Of a stretch of 64,000 bases of DNA, positions 9,631 to 20,496 are shown piece after piece. Within the stretch, counting starts at the first letter, position 1. Each line of letters starts with the position of its first letter. A program made the position numbers and the translations under genes. Location of the stretch: positions 372,001-436,000 of the forward strand of contig JACCET010000001.1 in assembly GCA_013416405.1 (NCBI GenBank). The letters are read 5' to 3'. This DNA is from Alcaligenaceae bacterium (GTDB lineage Bacteria > Pseudomonadota > Gammaproteobacteria > Burkholderiales > Burkholderiaceae_B). Under the pieces are notes generated by a model. It was not told the DNA's origin, searched no databases, and saw only the letters and a program-made list of their open reading frames with translations.

Positions 9631-9718
9631 GGCGCAGTGGCTACCACATCGCAAGAAAATCTTGGCGCCATGCAGGCACAATGAGCAGAATCCTGGTGTG
9701 TGGATAACAGTCCGGCGA

Positions 9719-10318
9719 TCAGCCCTGCTGCTCCAGCAGCGTCCTGACCCCGGCCGTCAGTACCTCGACTGATTCGGTGTCGGCCGCCAGATAGCGCGCC
9801 TTGCCATTTCCGTCGAAAATATATACACCACGGCTGTGGGCTACTTCATAGTTGTCCGGATTGCTGTCCGTTGGCTTCTCGATCTGGAAAGCCACCCGAT
9901 AGCGGCGGGCCACATCGGCCACCTGTTTCTCGGTGCCGGTCAGGCCGATGGCACCGCTGTCAAAAGCGTTGACATAAGCTTGCAGGATATCCGGCGTATC
10001 GCGATGCGGATCCACGCTGATGAACACAATGCGCACCTTGTCGGCCTCGGCGCCCAGCTCGTTCATCACCTGCGACAGTTGCGCCATGGTCGTGGGGCAG
10101 ACATCGGGGCAACTGGCATAGCCGAAAAACAGCATCACCGTGCTGCCTTTGAAATCATCCTCGGTAATCTTCTTGTCGCCGGCCGCCTGTAACGTGAATT
10201 CCAGGTCAGGCAGAAACCCGCGTACATTGTGCAGGGCGGTTTCAGCTTGGGCAACTGCTGCCCAGGCCAGCAACGTGCTGGCGAGCAGGCTTAGAAAAAA
10301 ACGTTGAATAATACGCAT
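9719..10318 (-). CDS. SCO1/SenC family copper chaperone
   Basis: This membrane-anchored or exported thioredoxin-fold protein delivers copper to the CuA centre of cytochrome c oxidase or keeps it reduced. I start at ATG 10318 (199 residues) because the longer form would need a TTG at 10327. A hydrophobic N-terminal segment ending AVAQA looks like a signal peptide or anchor. The copper ligands are visible: CPDVC (Cys70, Cys74) and the distal His161 in YEVAHSRGV. It lies 57 bases downstream of prlC on the same strand, away from any cytochrome oxidase genes, and converges on the flavoprotein gene. Confidence 0.9.
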   Translation of the reverse strand: MRIIQRFFLSLLASTLLAWAAVAQAETALHNVRGFLPDLEFTLQAAGDKKITEDDFKGSTVMLFFGYASCPDVCPTTMAQLSQVMNELGAEADKVRIVFISVDPHRDTPDILQAYVNAFDSGAIGLTGTEKQVADVARRYRVAFQIEKPTDSNPDNYEVAHSRGVYIFDGNGKARYLAADTESVEVLTAGVRTLLEQQG

Positions 10319-10375
10319 GGCAGTCAAGACAAAAAACGGGGGCAGTAGTACCTGCAGTGATTATAGGCCAGCGAA

Positions 10376-12451
10376 TTACACAGCCGCTTCAGCCATGCCA
10401 CTGTGGCGCAGCAAGGCATCGATGGACGGCTCGCGGCCACGGAAGGCCTTGAACGAGTCGGCAGCGGAGCGTGATCCGCCCACGGCCAGAATTTCGTCCA
10501 GGAAGCGTTGGCCTGTTGCTGCGTCCAGAGTGTCGCGTGGCTGGCCTGGAGCAACGGCGAGACTGTTTTCTTCGAAGGCGGAATAGGCATCGGCCGACAG
10601 TACTTCGGCCCATTTATAGCTGTAGTATCCCGCGCCATAGCCCCCCGCAAACAAATGCGAGAAATTGTGTGGGAAGCGATTCCACGAGGGGGGAAAGAGC
10701 ACGGCTACTTCCTGGCGCACCTGATCCAGCTGCGCAAGCACCGCAGCGATGGACAGACCCTGGGCCTGGTCGTGGATAAGCATGTCGAACAGCGAGAATT
10801 CCACTTGCCGCAGCATTTGCATCCCGCCTTGAAAGTTGCGTGCTGACAGCAGCTTGTCGTAAAGGTCGCGGGGCAAGGGTTGACCAGTCTCTACGTGGGC
10901 CGACAGGGCCTGGACGACCTTGTATTCCCAGCAAAAGTTTTCCATGAACTGCGAGGGCAATTCGATGGCATCCCACTCGACACTGGAGAAAGCAGAGGCG
11001 CCGGGGTCATCGACCTGCGATAGCAAGGCATGCAGCGCGTGGCCACTTTCGTGGAAAAGCGTGATGACGTCGTCGTGCGTCAGCAGGGCGGGTTTGCCAT
11101 TGTGCCCACGCGAAAAATTGCAGGTCAGATAAACCACGGGGGTTTGAATCGCCTGGCCCAGACGGCGGCGACTGCGCTCGCTGTCGACCCAGGCGCCGCT
11201 TTGCTTACCCTGGCGGGCGTACAGGTCGATATACAGCGTGCCCAGGAGCTGATCCTGGGCGGACACGACCTCATAAGCCTGCGCATCGGCATGCCAGGTG
11301 GGCGCCTTGCTGGCCTGTAATCGTACGTTGAACAAGCTTGCAATAACCTGGAACAAACCGGCCAATACCTGGGGTTCGGTAAAGTACTGTTTGATTTCCT
11401 CTTCAGAATAGGCGTAGCGTGCTTCGCGCAAACGTTCCGACACAAAGGCGATATCCCAGGGCTGCAGATCGTTCAGGGTCAGCTTGTCGGCGGCGAACTG
11501 GCGCAGTTCGGCAAGATCGCGGGCGGCATGAGGCTTGGCCTTGGCGGCCAGTTCGCGCAAGAAATCCAGCACTTGACCGGCGTTATCGGCCATACGCGTT
11601 TCCAGCCTCAGGCTGGCGTAGCTGCTGTAGCCCAGCAGTGCGGCCTCTTCGGCGCGCAGCGTCAGCAACTGTTCTATCAGTGCCGAGTTGTCCAGGTCGG
11701 GAGAGCCTTGCTCAGACGCTATGGTCGAGTAGGCGCGATACATATCCTGGCGCAACTGGCGATCCTGGGCGTTTTGCATGACGGGCAGATAGCAAGGCAT
11801 CTTGAGCGTCAGCTTCCAGCCTTCCCGGTCGTCGGCCTTGGCTGCATCGTGCGCAGCCTGCATGACATCAGCGGGTAAGCCGGCCAGTCGTGCCTGGTCG
11901 GTCAGCAGCAAAGACCACTGGTCAACCGAGTCAAGCACATGTTCGGAGAATTGCTGTGATGCCTGCGCTTGCTGGTCGGAGATTTCGGCATAGCGCTCGC
12001 GCGGTTCGCCTTGCAACTCGACCCCACCAAGACGAAAGTCGCGCAGGGCCAGATCTATGATGCGCTGGCGCACGGCAGGCAGTTGTGCGAATTCGGACGA
12101 TTCCTTTAGGCGCTTGTACTGAGCATAGAGTCCGGTGTGCAAGCCGACCCAGGTGGAAAACTCCGTGACCGACGGCAGGCATTGGTTGTAGGCGGCACGC
12201 AGTTCAGGTGTATTCACCACAGCGTTCAGATGGCCTGCCACAGACCAGGCTCGCCAGAGTTTTCCGGTGGTGTCTTCCAGCGGTTCAACGATCGCGTCCC
12301 AGGTGGGCGCAAGCTCAGGCTGCGCGCATGCTTCGACAGCCTGGCGGCTCTTATCGATGAGTATGTTGATGGCGGGCTCGATGTGCTCAGGCCTGACGGC
12401 GGCGTAGTCTATCAGCTCGGAAATGGGGGTCAGAAGGGGGTTTTGTGTCAT
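10376..12451 (-). CDS. prlC: Oligopeptidase A, M3 family zinc metallopeptidase
   Basis: This cytosolic endopeptidase degrades oligopeptides and cleaved signal peptides. The zinc site is HESGH (an HEXXH motif in TLFHESGHALH) with the downstream Glu region EWDAIELPSQFMENFCWE, as in M3A enzymes. I choose ATG 12451 (691 residues, starting MTQNPLLTP), which fits the 680 residues of E. coli PrlC; an upstream in-frame ATG at 12487 lies inside a perfect inverted repeat and gives an atypical N-terminus. The gene follows folD on the same strand, with the 76-base gap filled by that inverted repeat. A Gly/Tyr-rich substrate-recognition stretch (FAGGYGAGYYSYKWAE) is intact. Confidence 0.95.
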   Translation of the reverse strand: MTQNPLLTPISELIDYAAVRPEHIEPAINILIDKSRQAVEACAQPELAPTWDAIVEPLEDTTGKLWRAWSVAGHLNAVVNTPELRAAYNQCLPSVTEFSTWVGLHTGLYAQYKRLKESSEFAQLPAVRQRIIDLALRDFRLGGVELQGEPRERYAEISDQQAQASQQFSEHVLDSVDQWSLLLTDQARLAGLPADVMQAAHDAAKADDREGWKLTLKMPCYLPVMQNAQDRQLRQDMYRAYSTIASEQGSPDLDNSALIEQLLTLRAEEAALLGYSSYASLRLETRMADNAGQVLDFLRELAAKAKPHAARDLAELRQFAADKLTLNDLQPWDIAFVSERLREARYAYSEEEIKQYFTEPQVLAGLFQVIASLFNVRLQASKAPTWHADAQAYEVVSAQDQLLGTLYIDLYARQGKQSGAWVDSERSRRRLGQAIQTPVVYLTCNFSRGHNGKPALLTHDDVITLFHESGHALHALLSQVDDPGASAFSSVEWDAIELPSQFMENFCWEYKVVQALSAHVETGQPLPRDLYDKLLSARNFQGGMQMLRQVEFSLFDMLIHDQAQGLSIAAVLAQLDQVRQEVAVLFPPSWNRFPHNFSHLFAGGYGAGYYSYKWAEVLSADAYSAFEENSLAVAPGQPRDTLDAATGQRFLDEILAVGGSRSAADSFKAFRGREPSIDALLRHSGMAEAAV

Positions 12452-12471
12452 TGCTACCGTAGTTTGAATGC

Positions 12472-12512
12472 GCATGAGGGTGGTCAATACAGTGCTTTGA
12501 CCACCCTCATGC
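12472..12512. repeat. Perfect 16-bp inverted repeat between folD and prlC
   Basis: The left arm 12472-12487 (GCATGAGGGTGGTCAA) is the exact reverse complement of 12497-12512, around a 9-base spacer. As RNA it would form one strong hairpin. Neither strand has a T-run after the stem (minus GCATTCAAAC, plus CAGAAAGTTG), so it is not a textbook terminator. It could be an mRNA processing or stabilising element between folD and prlC, or an operator. Confidence 0.8.
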
Positions 12513-12527
12513 CAGAAAGTTGCGCGC

Positions 12528-13379
12528 TCAGTTAACGCTGCGTTCAGCGGCTTCCAGCGTATTGACCAGCAGCATGGCGATGGTCATGGGGCCAACGCCG
12601 CCAGGAACGGGAGTGATGCGGCCGGCTATTTTGCTGGCGGATTCGAAATCAACGTCGCCAACCAGTTTGCCTTGCTCAGTGCGATTAATGCCCACGTCGA
12701 TAACGGTGGCTCCGGGTTTGATCATGTCGCCGGTTACCATGCCGGGCTTGCCGGTGGCCACGACCAGCACATCGGCGCGTCGGGTTTGCGCAGCCAGATC
12801 ACGGGTCTTGGAGTTGCACAGTGTGACGGTGGCTCCTGCGGCCAGCATCAGCATGGCCATGGGTTTGCCCACAATATTGCTTGCGCCGACCACTACGGCT
12901 TCGGCGCCCCACAGCGATACCTGCTCGGATTCCAGCATTTTCATAACGCCATAGGGCGTGCAGGGCCGGAATAGCGGCTGGCCCGTCATGAGCAGACCTG
13001 CATTGCTGATGTGAAAGCCGTCCACGTCTTTGTTGGCAGCGATGGTTTCAATGACTCTGGCTGCGTTCATGTGGCGCGGCAGAGGCAATTGCACCAGTAT
13101 GCCGTGAATGGCATTATCGGCGTTGAGCTCGCGTACGGTCTCAAGCAGGGATGCTTCGGTAATGTCGCCAGCCAGACGGATAACGCGCGAATGCAAGCCT
13201 GCTTTTTCACAAGCGGCAGCCTTGTTGCGCACATAGACTTGCGAAGCAGGGTCTTCGCCGACCAGGACAACGGCCAGGCCGGGTGTGACGCCGCGTTCTT
13301 TCAGAGCCAGCACGCGTGTGGCTACGTCGGCTTTAACGGTATCCGACAAGGCCTTCCCGTCGATGATGCTTGCACTCAT
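12528..13379 (-). CDS. folD: Methylenetetrahydrofolate dehydrogenase / methenyltetrahydrofolate cyclohydrolase
   Basis: This bifunctional cytosolic enzyme interconverts 5,10-methylene- and 10-formyl-tetrahydrofolate using NADP, feeding purine and formyl-methionine synthesis. At 283 residues it has typical length. Visible marks are [13 protein letters not shown] with the catalytic Lys, [21 protein letters not shown] and the NADP-binding [15 protein letters not shown], with [12 protein letters not shown] at the end. Its ATG overlaps the stop of the upstream response regulator gene by 4 bases, so it is translationally coupled to a two-component system whose function has no obvious link to folate. 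Confidence 0.97.
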   Translation of the reverse strand: MSASIIDGKALSDTVKADVATRVLALKERGVTPGLAVVLVGEDPASQVYVRNKAAACEKAGLHSRVIRLAGDITEASLLETVRELNADNAIHGILVQLPLPRHMNAARVIETIAANKDVDGFHISNAGLLMTGQPLFRPCTPYGVMKMLESEQVSLWGAEAVVVGASNIVGKPMAMLMLAAGATVTLCNSKTRDLAAQTRRADVLVVATGKPGMVTGDMIKPGATVIDVGINRTEQGKLVGDVDFESASKIAGRITPVPGGVGPMTIAMLLVNTLEAAERSVN

Positions 13380-14002
13380 GCTGCGCTCTCGGCCTTGGTC
13401 AGGGCAATTTTCATGAGATCGGCCACGGTGGTCACTTCGAGTTTTTCCATGATGTTGGCGCGGTGGGCTTCGACTGTTTTGATGCTGATGTTCAAATCGC
13501 CGGCAATCTGTTTGTTCAGGCGACCGGCCACTATGCGCTCCAGCACCTGCTGTTCGCGTGCTGTCAGGCGGCTGAGCACGGCTTGATGATTTTTTTGAGC
13601 CTGGGCCTGGCTGACCCGCTCGGTGGCTTGTTCCAGCATGCGAGCAACGATAGTGCGCAGGTCAGTTTCGTTGAAGGGCTTTTCAAGAAAGTCGATGGCG
13701 CCCTTCTTCATGGTGGTGACGGCCATGGGAACGTCGCCGTGCCCGGTGATGAAGACGATGGGTAATGGCGCGCCCCGCCTATTAAGTTCTTCCTGGAGCT
13801 CAAGACCGCTCATGCCCGGCATACGCACGTCGGCAATCAGGACACCCACTTGATCGGGCTCGTAAGTATGGAGGAATTCTTCAGCACCGCTGAAGCTGCG
13901 GACACGGTAGCCATTGGCTTCCAGCAGCCAGCGTAATGAGTCGCGTACCGCTTCGTCGTCATCGACGATAAAAACTGTGCTCGGTGCTTGAGATGTAGTC
14001 AT
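13376..14002 (-). CDS. FixJ/TtrR-type response regulator (receiver plus LuxR HTH)
   Basis: This is a transcription factor controlled by phosphorylation. The receiver domain starts [15 protein letters not shown]; the phospho-acceptor is Asp58 in IADVRMPG and the conserved Lys is in FLEKPF. After a linker the LuxR-type helix-turn-helix reads [22 protein letters not shown] through [14 protein letters not shown]. At 208 residues it matches FixJ-like regulators. It overlaps the kinase gene upstream and folD downstream by 4 bases each. The partner is almost certainly the adjacent PAS kinase. Targets are unknown; the shared intergenic region with aceE makes the kinase promoter and pyruvate dehydrogenase operon natural candidates (inference). 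Confidence 0.93.
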   Translation of the reverse strand: MTTSQAPSTVFIVDDDEAVRDSLRWLLEANGYRVRSFSGAEEFLHTYEPDQVGVLIADVRMPGMSGLELQEELNRRGAPLPIVFITGHGDVPMAVTTMKKGAIDFLEKPFNETDLRTIVARMLEQATERVSQAQAQKNHQAVLSRLTAREQQVLERIVAGRLNKQIAGDLNISIKTVEAHRANIMEKLEVTTVADLMKIALTKAESAA

Positions 14003-15756
14003 GCATTCAACTCCTGGGGATTTTCTGTTGTGCTGGTCGCTTGTGGCTTAGCGCAGGGCAGGGTGAAACGGAAGATAGTACCGCCTTCTGGATTTTCGCT
14101 GGCCCATAGCCGGCCATGATGCGATTCAATAATAGTACGGCAGATGTTAAGCCCCATGCCCAAACCTTCGGATTTGGTGCTGTAGAAGGGCTCGAACAGG
14201 CGTTCTGGGTCGCGCAGGCCATGGCCGCGGTCGATGACTGCGATTTCAATCAGGGCGCCCTGGTCTGTGATGACCAGATGCAGGGTACGGTAATCGCTGC
14301 CCTCCATGGCTTCGACCCCATTTTTCAGCAGATTCAATAGTACCTGCTCTATGAGTATGGAGTCGGCGAGCACATCGGGAATGTGGTCGGGCAAATCCAG
14401 CTGAATTTCGACCTGGCGTTTGCGGGCATCGATGTCGGCAAAGCCCACGGCGTTGTCCACGATGCGCATGACGGGTACTTGCTGGCGACGGGGTTCGCTG
14501 CGTTTAACGAATTCGCGTATGCGGCTAATGATCTTGCCAGCGCGCTCTGCCTGGTTGGCAGCCTTTTCCAGCGCTTCAAGCAAACGCCCCGGTTCGGCAT
14601 TCCCTGACTTGAGCATGGCGACGGCGCCCATATTGTAATTGCTGATGGCGGTCAGGGGCTGGTTCAATTCGTGTGCCAGCGACGATGCCATTTCGCCCAT
14701 GGTGGTCAAGCGGCTGGTGAGCTGAATTTTTTCCTGCTGAACACGCGACGCTTCTTCGTGCGTGCGTCTTTCAGTGATGTCGCGCGCCACCTGCAAACGT
14801 ACGCGACGTCCGTCAGTCCAGGCCAATATGCGGTGGTGAACCTCGAACCAGCGCTGGGCTGAATTCGAAAAGGTCTCTACGGTTTCATCGGTAAAGCGTC
14901 CCAGGCGGCCGCCCAGCAACTCCGCGTGTCCATTGGACTGCGCGCCGAAAAAGCGTCGGTAGGTGCGGTTGGCAAACAGGAGTTCCAGGCCATCGCTGGT
15001 GTCGGCCACCACCGAAATCGCGTCGTCCAGGCCTTCAAGTACGGTCATGAAGCGTTCGTGGGCGGCTGTAAGGGCTTCACGTATGCGCTTGGGTTCGGTG
15101 ATGTCGGTCATGGAAGTCATCCAGCCGATTTGCTCACCGTTGGGGTCGCGCAGGGGGGACACATACATGCGCGCTGTGAATCGGGAGCCATCGCGCCGTT
15201 GAGCTTCGACTTCAAGGCCACTGCTGGGTGTGCGCCCCGACAGCAGCAGATCCAGGGTTTCCTGGTGTTGCGCATGTCGGCCGGGCAGCCAATAGGGAAA
15301 AGGGGTGGTGCGTCCGATCAGGTCAGCTTCGTTCCAGCCTATCATGCGGCAGAAGGCCGGATTTACGTAGGCAATGCGCCCGTGCATGTCGAATACCCGC
15401 ATGCCCGTGGACATGGAGTTTTCCATTGCGCGCCTAAAGCCAGTTTCGGCGATCAGGGCGGCTTCGGCCCGAGTGCGAAAGCGTGTGTAGCGCCACAACG
15501 CCAGCAGGCTCAGTACGATGACCAGCGAGAGCGCAGCAACGACCATGAGCAGGCGCTGCTGGCGTGTTTCCTGGTCTATGGTTACGAACATGACGCTGTC
15601 GTTATGCAGTTGTTGCAGCCAGACAAATACCCCCATGACGCACAGGTACAGGATAAGCACGATGACCGGAGTCAGCCAATAGAAACCGCGACGAGGATGA
15701 TTGGCCTGGTCGTAGAACGTGGTCGGTATCAGGGATTTCTTGGAAGGAGTCGCCAT
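13999..15756 (-). CDS. Membrane PAS-domain sensor histidine kinase
   Basis: This inner membrane sensor phosphorylates the adjacent FixJ-type regulator. I start at ATG 15756 (MATPSKKSL, 585 residues), with a GGAAT-like site, rather than the 14-residue longer form. Order: two membrane segments (YWLTPVIVLILYLCVMGVFV and VVAALSLVIVLSLLALW) enclosing only about 30 periplasmic residues, a PAS domain (FRRAMENSMS, VNPAFCRMIGWNEADLIG), a second PAS-like domain (FMTVLEGLDDAISV), the HisKA box SSLAHELNQPLTAIS with the phospho-His, then HATPase N-box NLLKNGVEAM and G-boxes GHGLRD and GLGMGLNICR. The small periplasmic loop suggests sensing through PAS or the membrane. No haem-binding His of true FixL was identified. 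Confidence 0.92.
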   Translation of the reverse strand: MATPSKKSLIPTTFYDQANHPRRGFYWLTPVIVLILYLCVMGVFVWLQQLHNDSVMFVTIDQETRQQRLLMVVAALSLVIVLSLLALWRYTRFRTRAEAALIAETGFRRAMENSMSTGMRVFDMHGRIAYVNPAFCRMIGWNEADLIGRTTPFPYWLPGRHAQHQETLDLLLSGRTPSSGLEVEAQRRDGSRFTARMYVSPLRDPNGEQIGWMTSMTDITEPKRIREALTAAHERFMTVLEGLDDAISVVADTSDGLELLFANRTYRRFFGAQSNGHAELLGGRLGRFTDETVETFSNSAQRWFEVHHRILAWTDGRRVRLQVARDITERRTHEEASRVQQEKIQLTSRLTTMGEMASSLAHELNQPLTAISNYNMGAVAMLKSGNAEPGRLLEALEKAANQAERAGKIISRIREFVKRSEPRRQQVPVMRIVDNAVGFADIDARKRQVEIQLDLPDHIPDVLADSILIEQVLLNLLKNGVEAMEGSDYRTLHLVITDQGALIEIAVIDRGHGLRDPERLFEPFYSTKSEGLGMGLNICRTIIESHHGRLWASENPEGGTIFRFTLPCAKPQATSTTENPQELNA

Positions 15757-15837
15757 TATTCTATGTTCGAGCGCTTGCGAAAGGTAAGCGCAAAGCAATT
15801 GCTACATACATTTTAGACTGTAACGACATCGTTGTTA

Positions 15838-15873
15838 TTTCATATTATAAAAATTCATACCATAAAATGAAAT
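15838..15873. promoter_or_regulatory. Dyad between the kinase and aceE, operator candidate
   Basis: ATTTCAT (15838-15844) and ATGAAAT (15867-15873) are perfect inverted arms enclosing the predicted kinase -10 and touching its -35. TTAT and ATAA just inside extend the symmetry. A second imperfect dyad, TAACGAC/GTTGTTA, lies at 15821-15837. Placement over a promoter suggests a binding site for a regulator, possibly the adjacent FixJ-type protein; this is inference. Confidence 0.45.
15844..15872 (-). promoter_or_regulatory. Predicted sigma-70 promoter for the kinase-regulator-folD operon
   Basis: Read on the minus strand, TTTCAT (15872-15867), a 17-base spacer and a perfect TATAAT (15849-15844) sit about 90 bases before the kinase ATG. 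The -10 is ideal and the -35 moderate. Confidence 0.55.
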
Positions 15874-15878
15874 TTAGC

Positions 15879-15907
15879 TTGAACATCTTAGAGCTCTTTC
15901 CTAGAAT
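15879..15907 (+). promoter_or_regulatory. Predicted sigma-70 promoter for aceE-aceF-lpdA
   Basis: TTGAAC (15879-15884), exactly 17 bases, then TAGAAT (15902-15907). Transcription would begin near 15914, leaving a leader of about 120 bases before the aceE ATG. The -35 starts only 6 bases from the -35 of the divergent kinase promoter. Confidence 0.6.
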
Positions 15908-16033
15908 TGAGTCATTCGGGGGGTACCGCTGGTCCACACGCCACAATACGCAATCGTCTGGTATTCAGGTATAACGTGAAAATTGGTGCTGGCTTTTGTA
16001 TCCGACTCCGCCATCTCAACCAGGAGACAGCTT

Positions 16034-18742
<2,709 letters not shown>

Positions 18743-18756
18743 AGGGGGACATGAAC

Positions 18757-20487
18757 ATGAGTAATACCATTGAAGTGAAAGTCCCGGATATCGGTGATTC
18801 CAGCGAGGTTGACGTCATCGAGGTGCTGGTGTCCGAGGGCGACACGATAGCGGCCGAGCAAAGCCTGATCACGGTGGAGTCCGACAAGGCTTCCATGGAG
18901 ATCCCTTCTTCGCAAGCCGGGGTGGTCAAGTCGGTGTCCGTCAAGGTCGGCGACAAGGTCAAGGAAGGTTCTGTCATTTTGCTGGTCGAAATGCAAGATG
19001 CGGGTACGGCGAGCACAAAAGAAGACAAGCCGGCCAAGGCACAGAAGCAGCCCGAGGCCCAGCCTTCCAGTCAGCCGCAATCTTCCGCGGCGGCGGAACC
19101 AGCCGCTGCCCAGGCACAGCAGGGCGGCGAACGGGTCACTATTGTCGTGCCCGATATCGGCGATGCCACCGATGTGGAAGTGATAGAAATCATGGTGGCG
19201 GTAGGTGACACGGTCGCCATGGAGCAAAGCCTGATCACTGTCGAGTCCGACAAAGCTTCCATGGAGGTTCCGGCTTCCCGTGGCGGCGTGGTTACGGCCG
19301 TCCTGGTCAAGCTGGGCGACAAGGTCAACGAGGGCTCGGAAATCATCGAAGTACAGGCCAGCGAAGATCAGGCGCCGGCTGCGCAAGCACAGCCAGACGC
19401 TGCCGCAGAAAAGCCTGCCAGCCATGAAAAGCCGGCAACACAAGAGCAAGCCGCGGCTGCTGAAGATCAATCCGCCGCTGCGCCGGCCAAGTCGGAAGGC
19501 ATGGCTTCGGTTCCCCCCGAGCGTCAGTCGCCGACTGCCGCCTTTGCGCAAGCCGATGTGCCGCTGCGCAATCTGCCGCATGCCTCTCCGTCGGTGCGCA
19601 AGTTTGCCCGTGAACTGGGCGTGAACCTGGCTACGGTAACGGGCTCGGGCGCAAAGAATCGCATTACCAAGGAAGACGTACAACAGTTTGTCAAAGGTGC
19701 GTTGTCGGTGGGCGCGGGTGCGTCGGTTACCGCAGCGGGCGGCGCCGAAGGTGGCCTGAGCGTGCTGGGTTGGCCCAAAGTCGATTTTGCCAAGTATGGC
19801 GACATCGAGTCCAAGCCCTTGTCGCGCATCAAGAAGATTTCAGGTGCCAACCTGCATCGCAACTGGGTCATGATTCCCCACGTCACCAATAACGATGTGG
19901 CCGACATTACCGGTCTTGAAGACTTGCGCCAGACACTGAACAAAGAGAATCAGAAGTCGGGTGTCAAGGTCACCATGCTGGCTTTCCTGATCAAGGCCGT
20001 GGTTGCCGGGCTCAAGAAATTCCCTGAGTTCAATGCATCCCTTGATGGCGATAATCTGATCCTGAAGCAGTATTACCATATTGGTTTTGCTGCAGACACA
20101 CCCAATGGCCTGGTGGTGCCCGTTATTCGCGATGCCGACAAAAAAGGCATATTCGAACTGGCCACCGAAACCTCTGAATTGGCCAAACTGGGGCGCGAAG
20201 GCAAGCTTTCGCCCAGCCAGATGCAGGGCGGTTGCTTCTCGATATCGTCTCTGGGCGGTATAGGTGGAACGTCGTTCACGCCTATCATCAATGCGCCTGA
20301 AGTCGCCATCCTGGGGGTATCGCGCTCGGCCCATGCGCCTGTCTGGAACGGTAAAGAATTCGAGCCACGACTCATGCTGCCTTTGTCACTGTCTTACGAC
20401 CACCGGGTCATAGACGGTGCCTCCGCGGCTCGCTTTAATGCCTATCTGGGCAGCTTGCTGGCCGATTTCCGCCGCATTGCCCTATAA
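18757..20487 (+). CDS. aceF: Pyruvate dehydrogenase E2, dihydrolipoamide acetyltransferase
   Basis: This is the core of the pyruvate dehydrogenase complex; it transfers acetyl from lipoamide to CoA. From ATG 18757 (8 bases after AGGGGG; the ATG at 18751 is too close) it has 576 residues. Two lipoyl domains carry ESDKASME with lipoyl-lysines Lys44 and Lys166, separated by Ala/Gln/Pro-rich linkers. A peripheral subunit-binding domain follows (ASPSVRKFARELGV, TGSGAKNRITKEDV, about residues 275-315), then the acyltransferase domain ending with the catalytic His549 in DHRVIDGA. Two lipoyl domains rather than the three of E. coli is usual for betaproteobacteria. Confidence 0.98.
   Translation: MSNTIEVKVPDIGDSSEVDVIEVLVSEGDTIAAEQSLITVESDKASMEIPSSQAGVVKSVSVKVGDKVKEGSVILLVEMQDAGTASTKEDKPAKAQKQPEAQPSSQPQSSAAAEPAAAQAQQGGERVTIVVPDIGDATDVEVIEIMVAVGDTVAMEQSLITVESDKASMEVPASRGGVVTAVLVKLGDKVNEGSEIIEVQASEDQAPAAQAQPDAAAEKPASHEKPATQEQAAAAEDQSAAAPAKSEGMASVPPERQSPTAAFAQADVPLRNLPHASPSVRKFARELGVNLATVTGSGAKNRITKEDVQQFVKGALSVGAGASVTAAGGAEGGLSVLGWPKVDFAKYGDIESKPLSRIKKISGANLHRNWVMIPHVTNNDVADITGLEDLRQTLNKENQKSGVKVTMLAFLIKAVVAGLKKFPEFNASLDGDNLILKQYYHIGFAADTPNGLVVPVIRDADKKGIFELATETSELAKLGREGKLSPSQMQGGCFSISSLGGIGGTSFTPIINAPEVAILGVSRSAHAPVWNGKEFEPRLMLPLSLSYDHRVIDGASAARFNAYLGSLLADFRRIAL
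18856..18900 (+). repeat. Lipoyl-domain DNA repeat, first of three copies
   Basis: The 45 bases around the lipoyl-lysine codon of lipoyl domain 1 of aceF recur at 19222-19266 (aceF domain 2, 42 of 45 identical) and 20593-20637 (lpdA lipoyl domain, 43 of 45 identical). Identity extends to synonymous positions, more than protein constraint alone needs, suggesting recent duplication or gene conversion. Confidence 0.85.
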
Positions 20488-20496
20488 GGAGGCCCT

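Noticed and set aside
9699-9707. Perfect DnaA box (TGTGGATAA, TTATCCACA on the minus strand) between the flavoprotein and SCO genes
   Set aside because: A single 9-base match is expected about once in 130 kb on either strand, there is no cluster of boxes, AT-rich element or dnaA/dnaN neighbour, so it is not an origin.
14926-15816. 296-codon open frame on the plus strand opposite the sensor kinase
   Set aside because: The kinase on the other strand has full PAS, HisKA and HATPase motifs, and this frame has none that I recognise.
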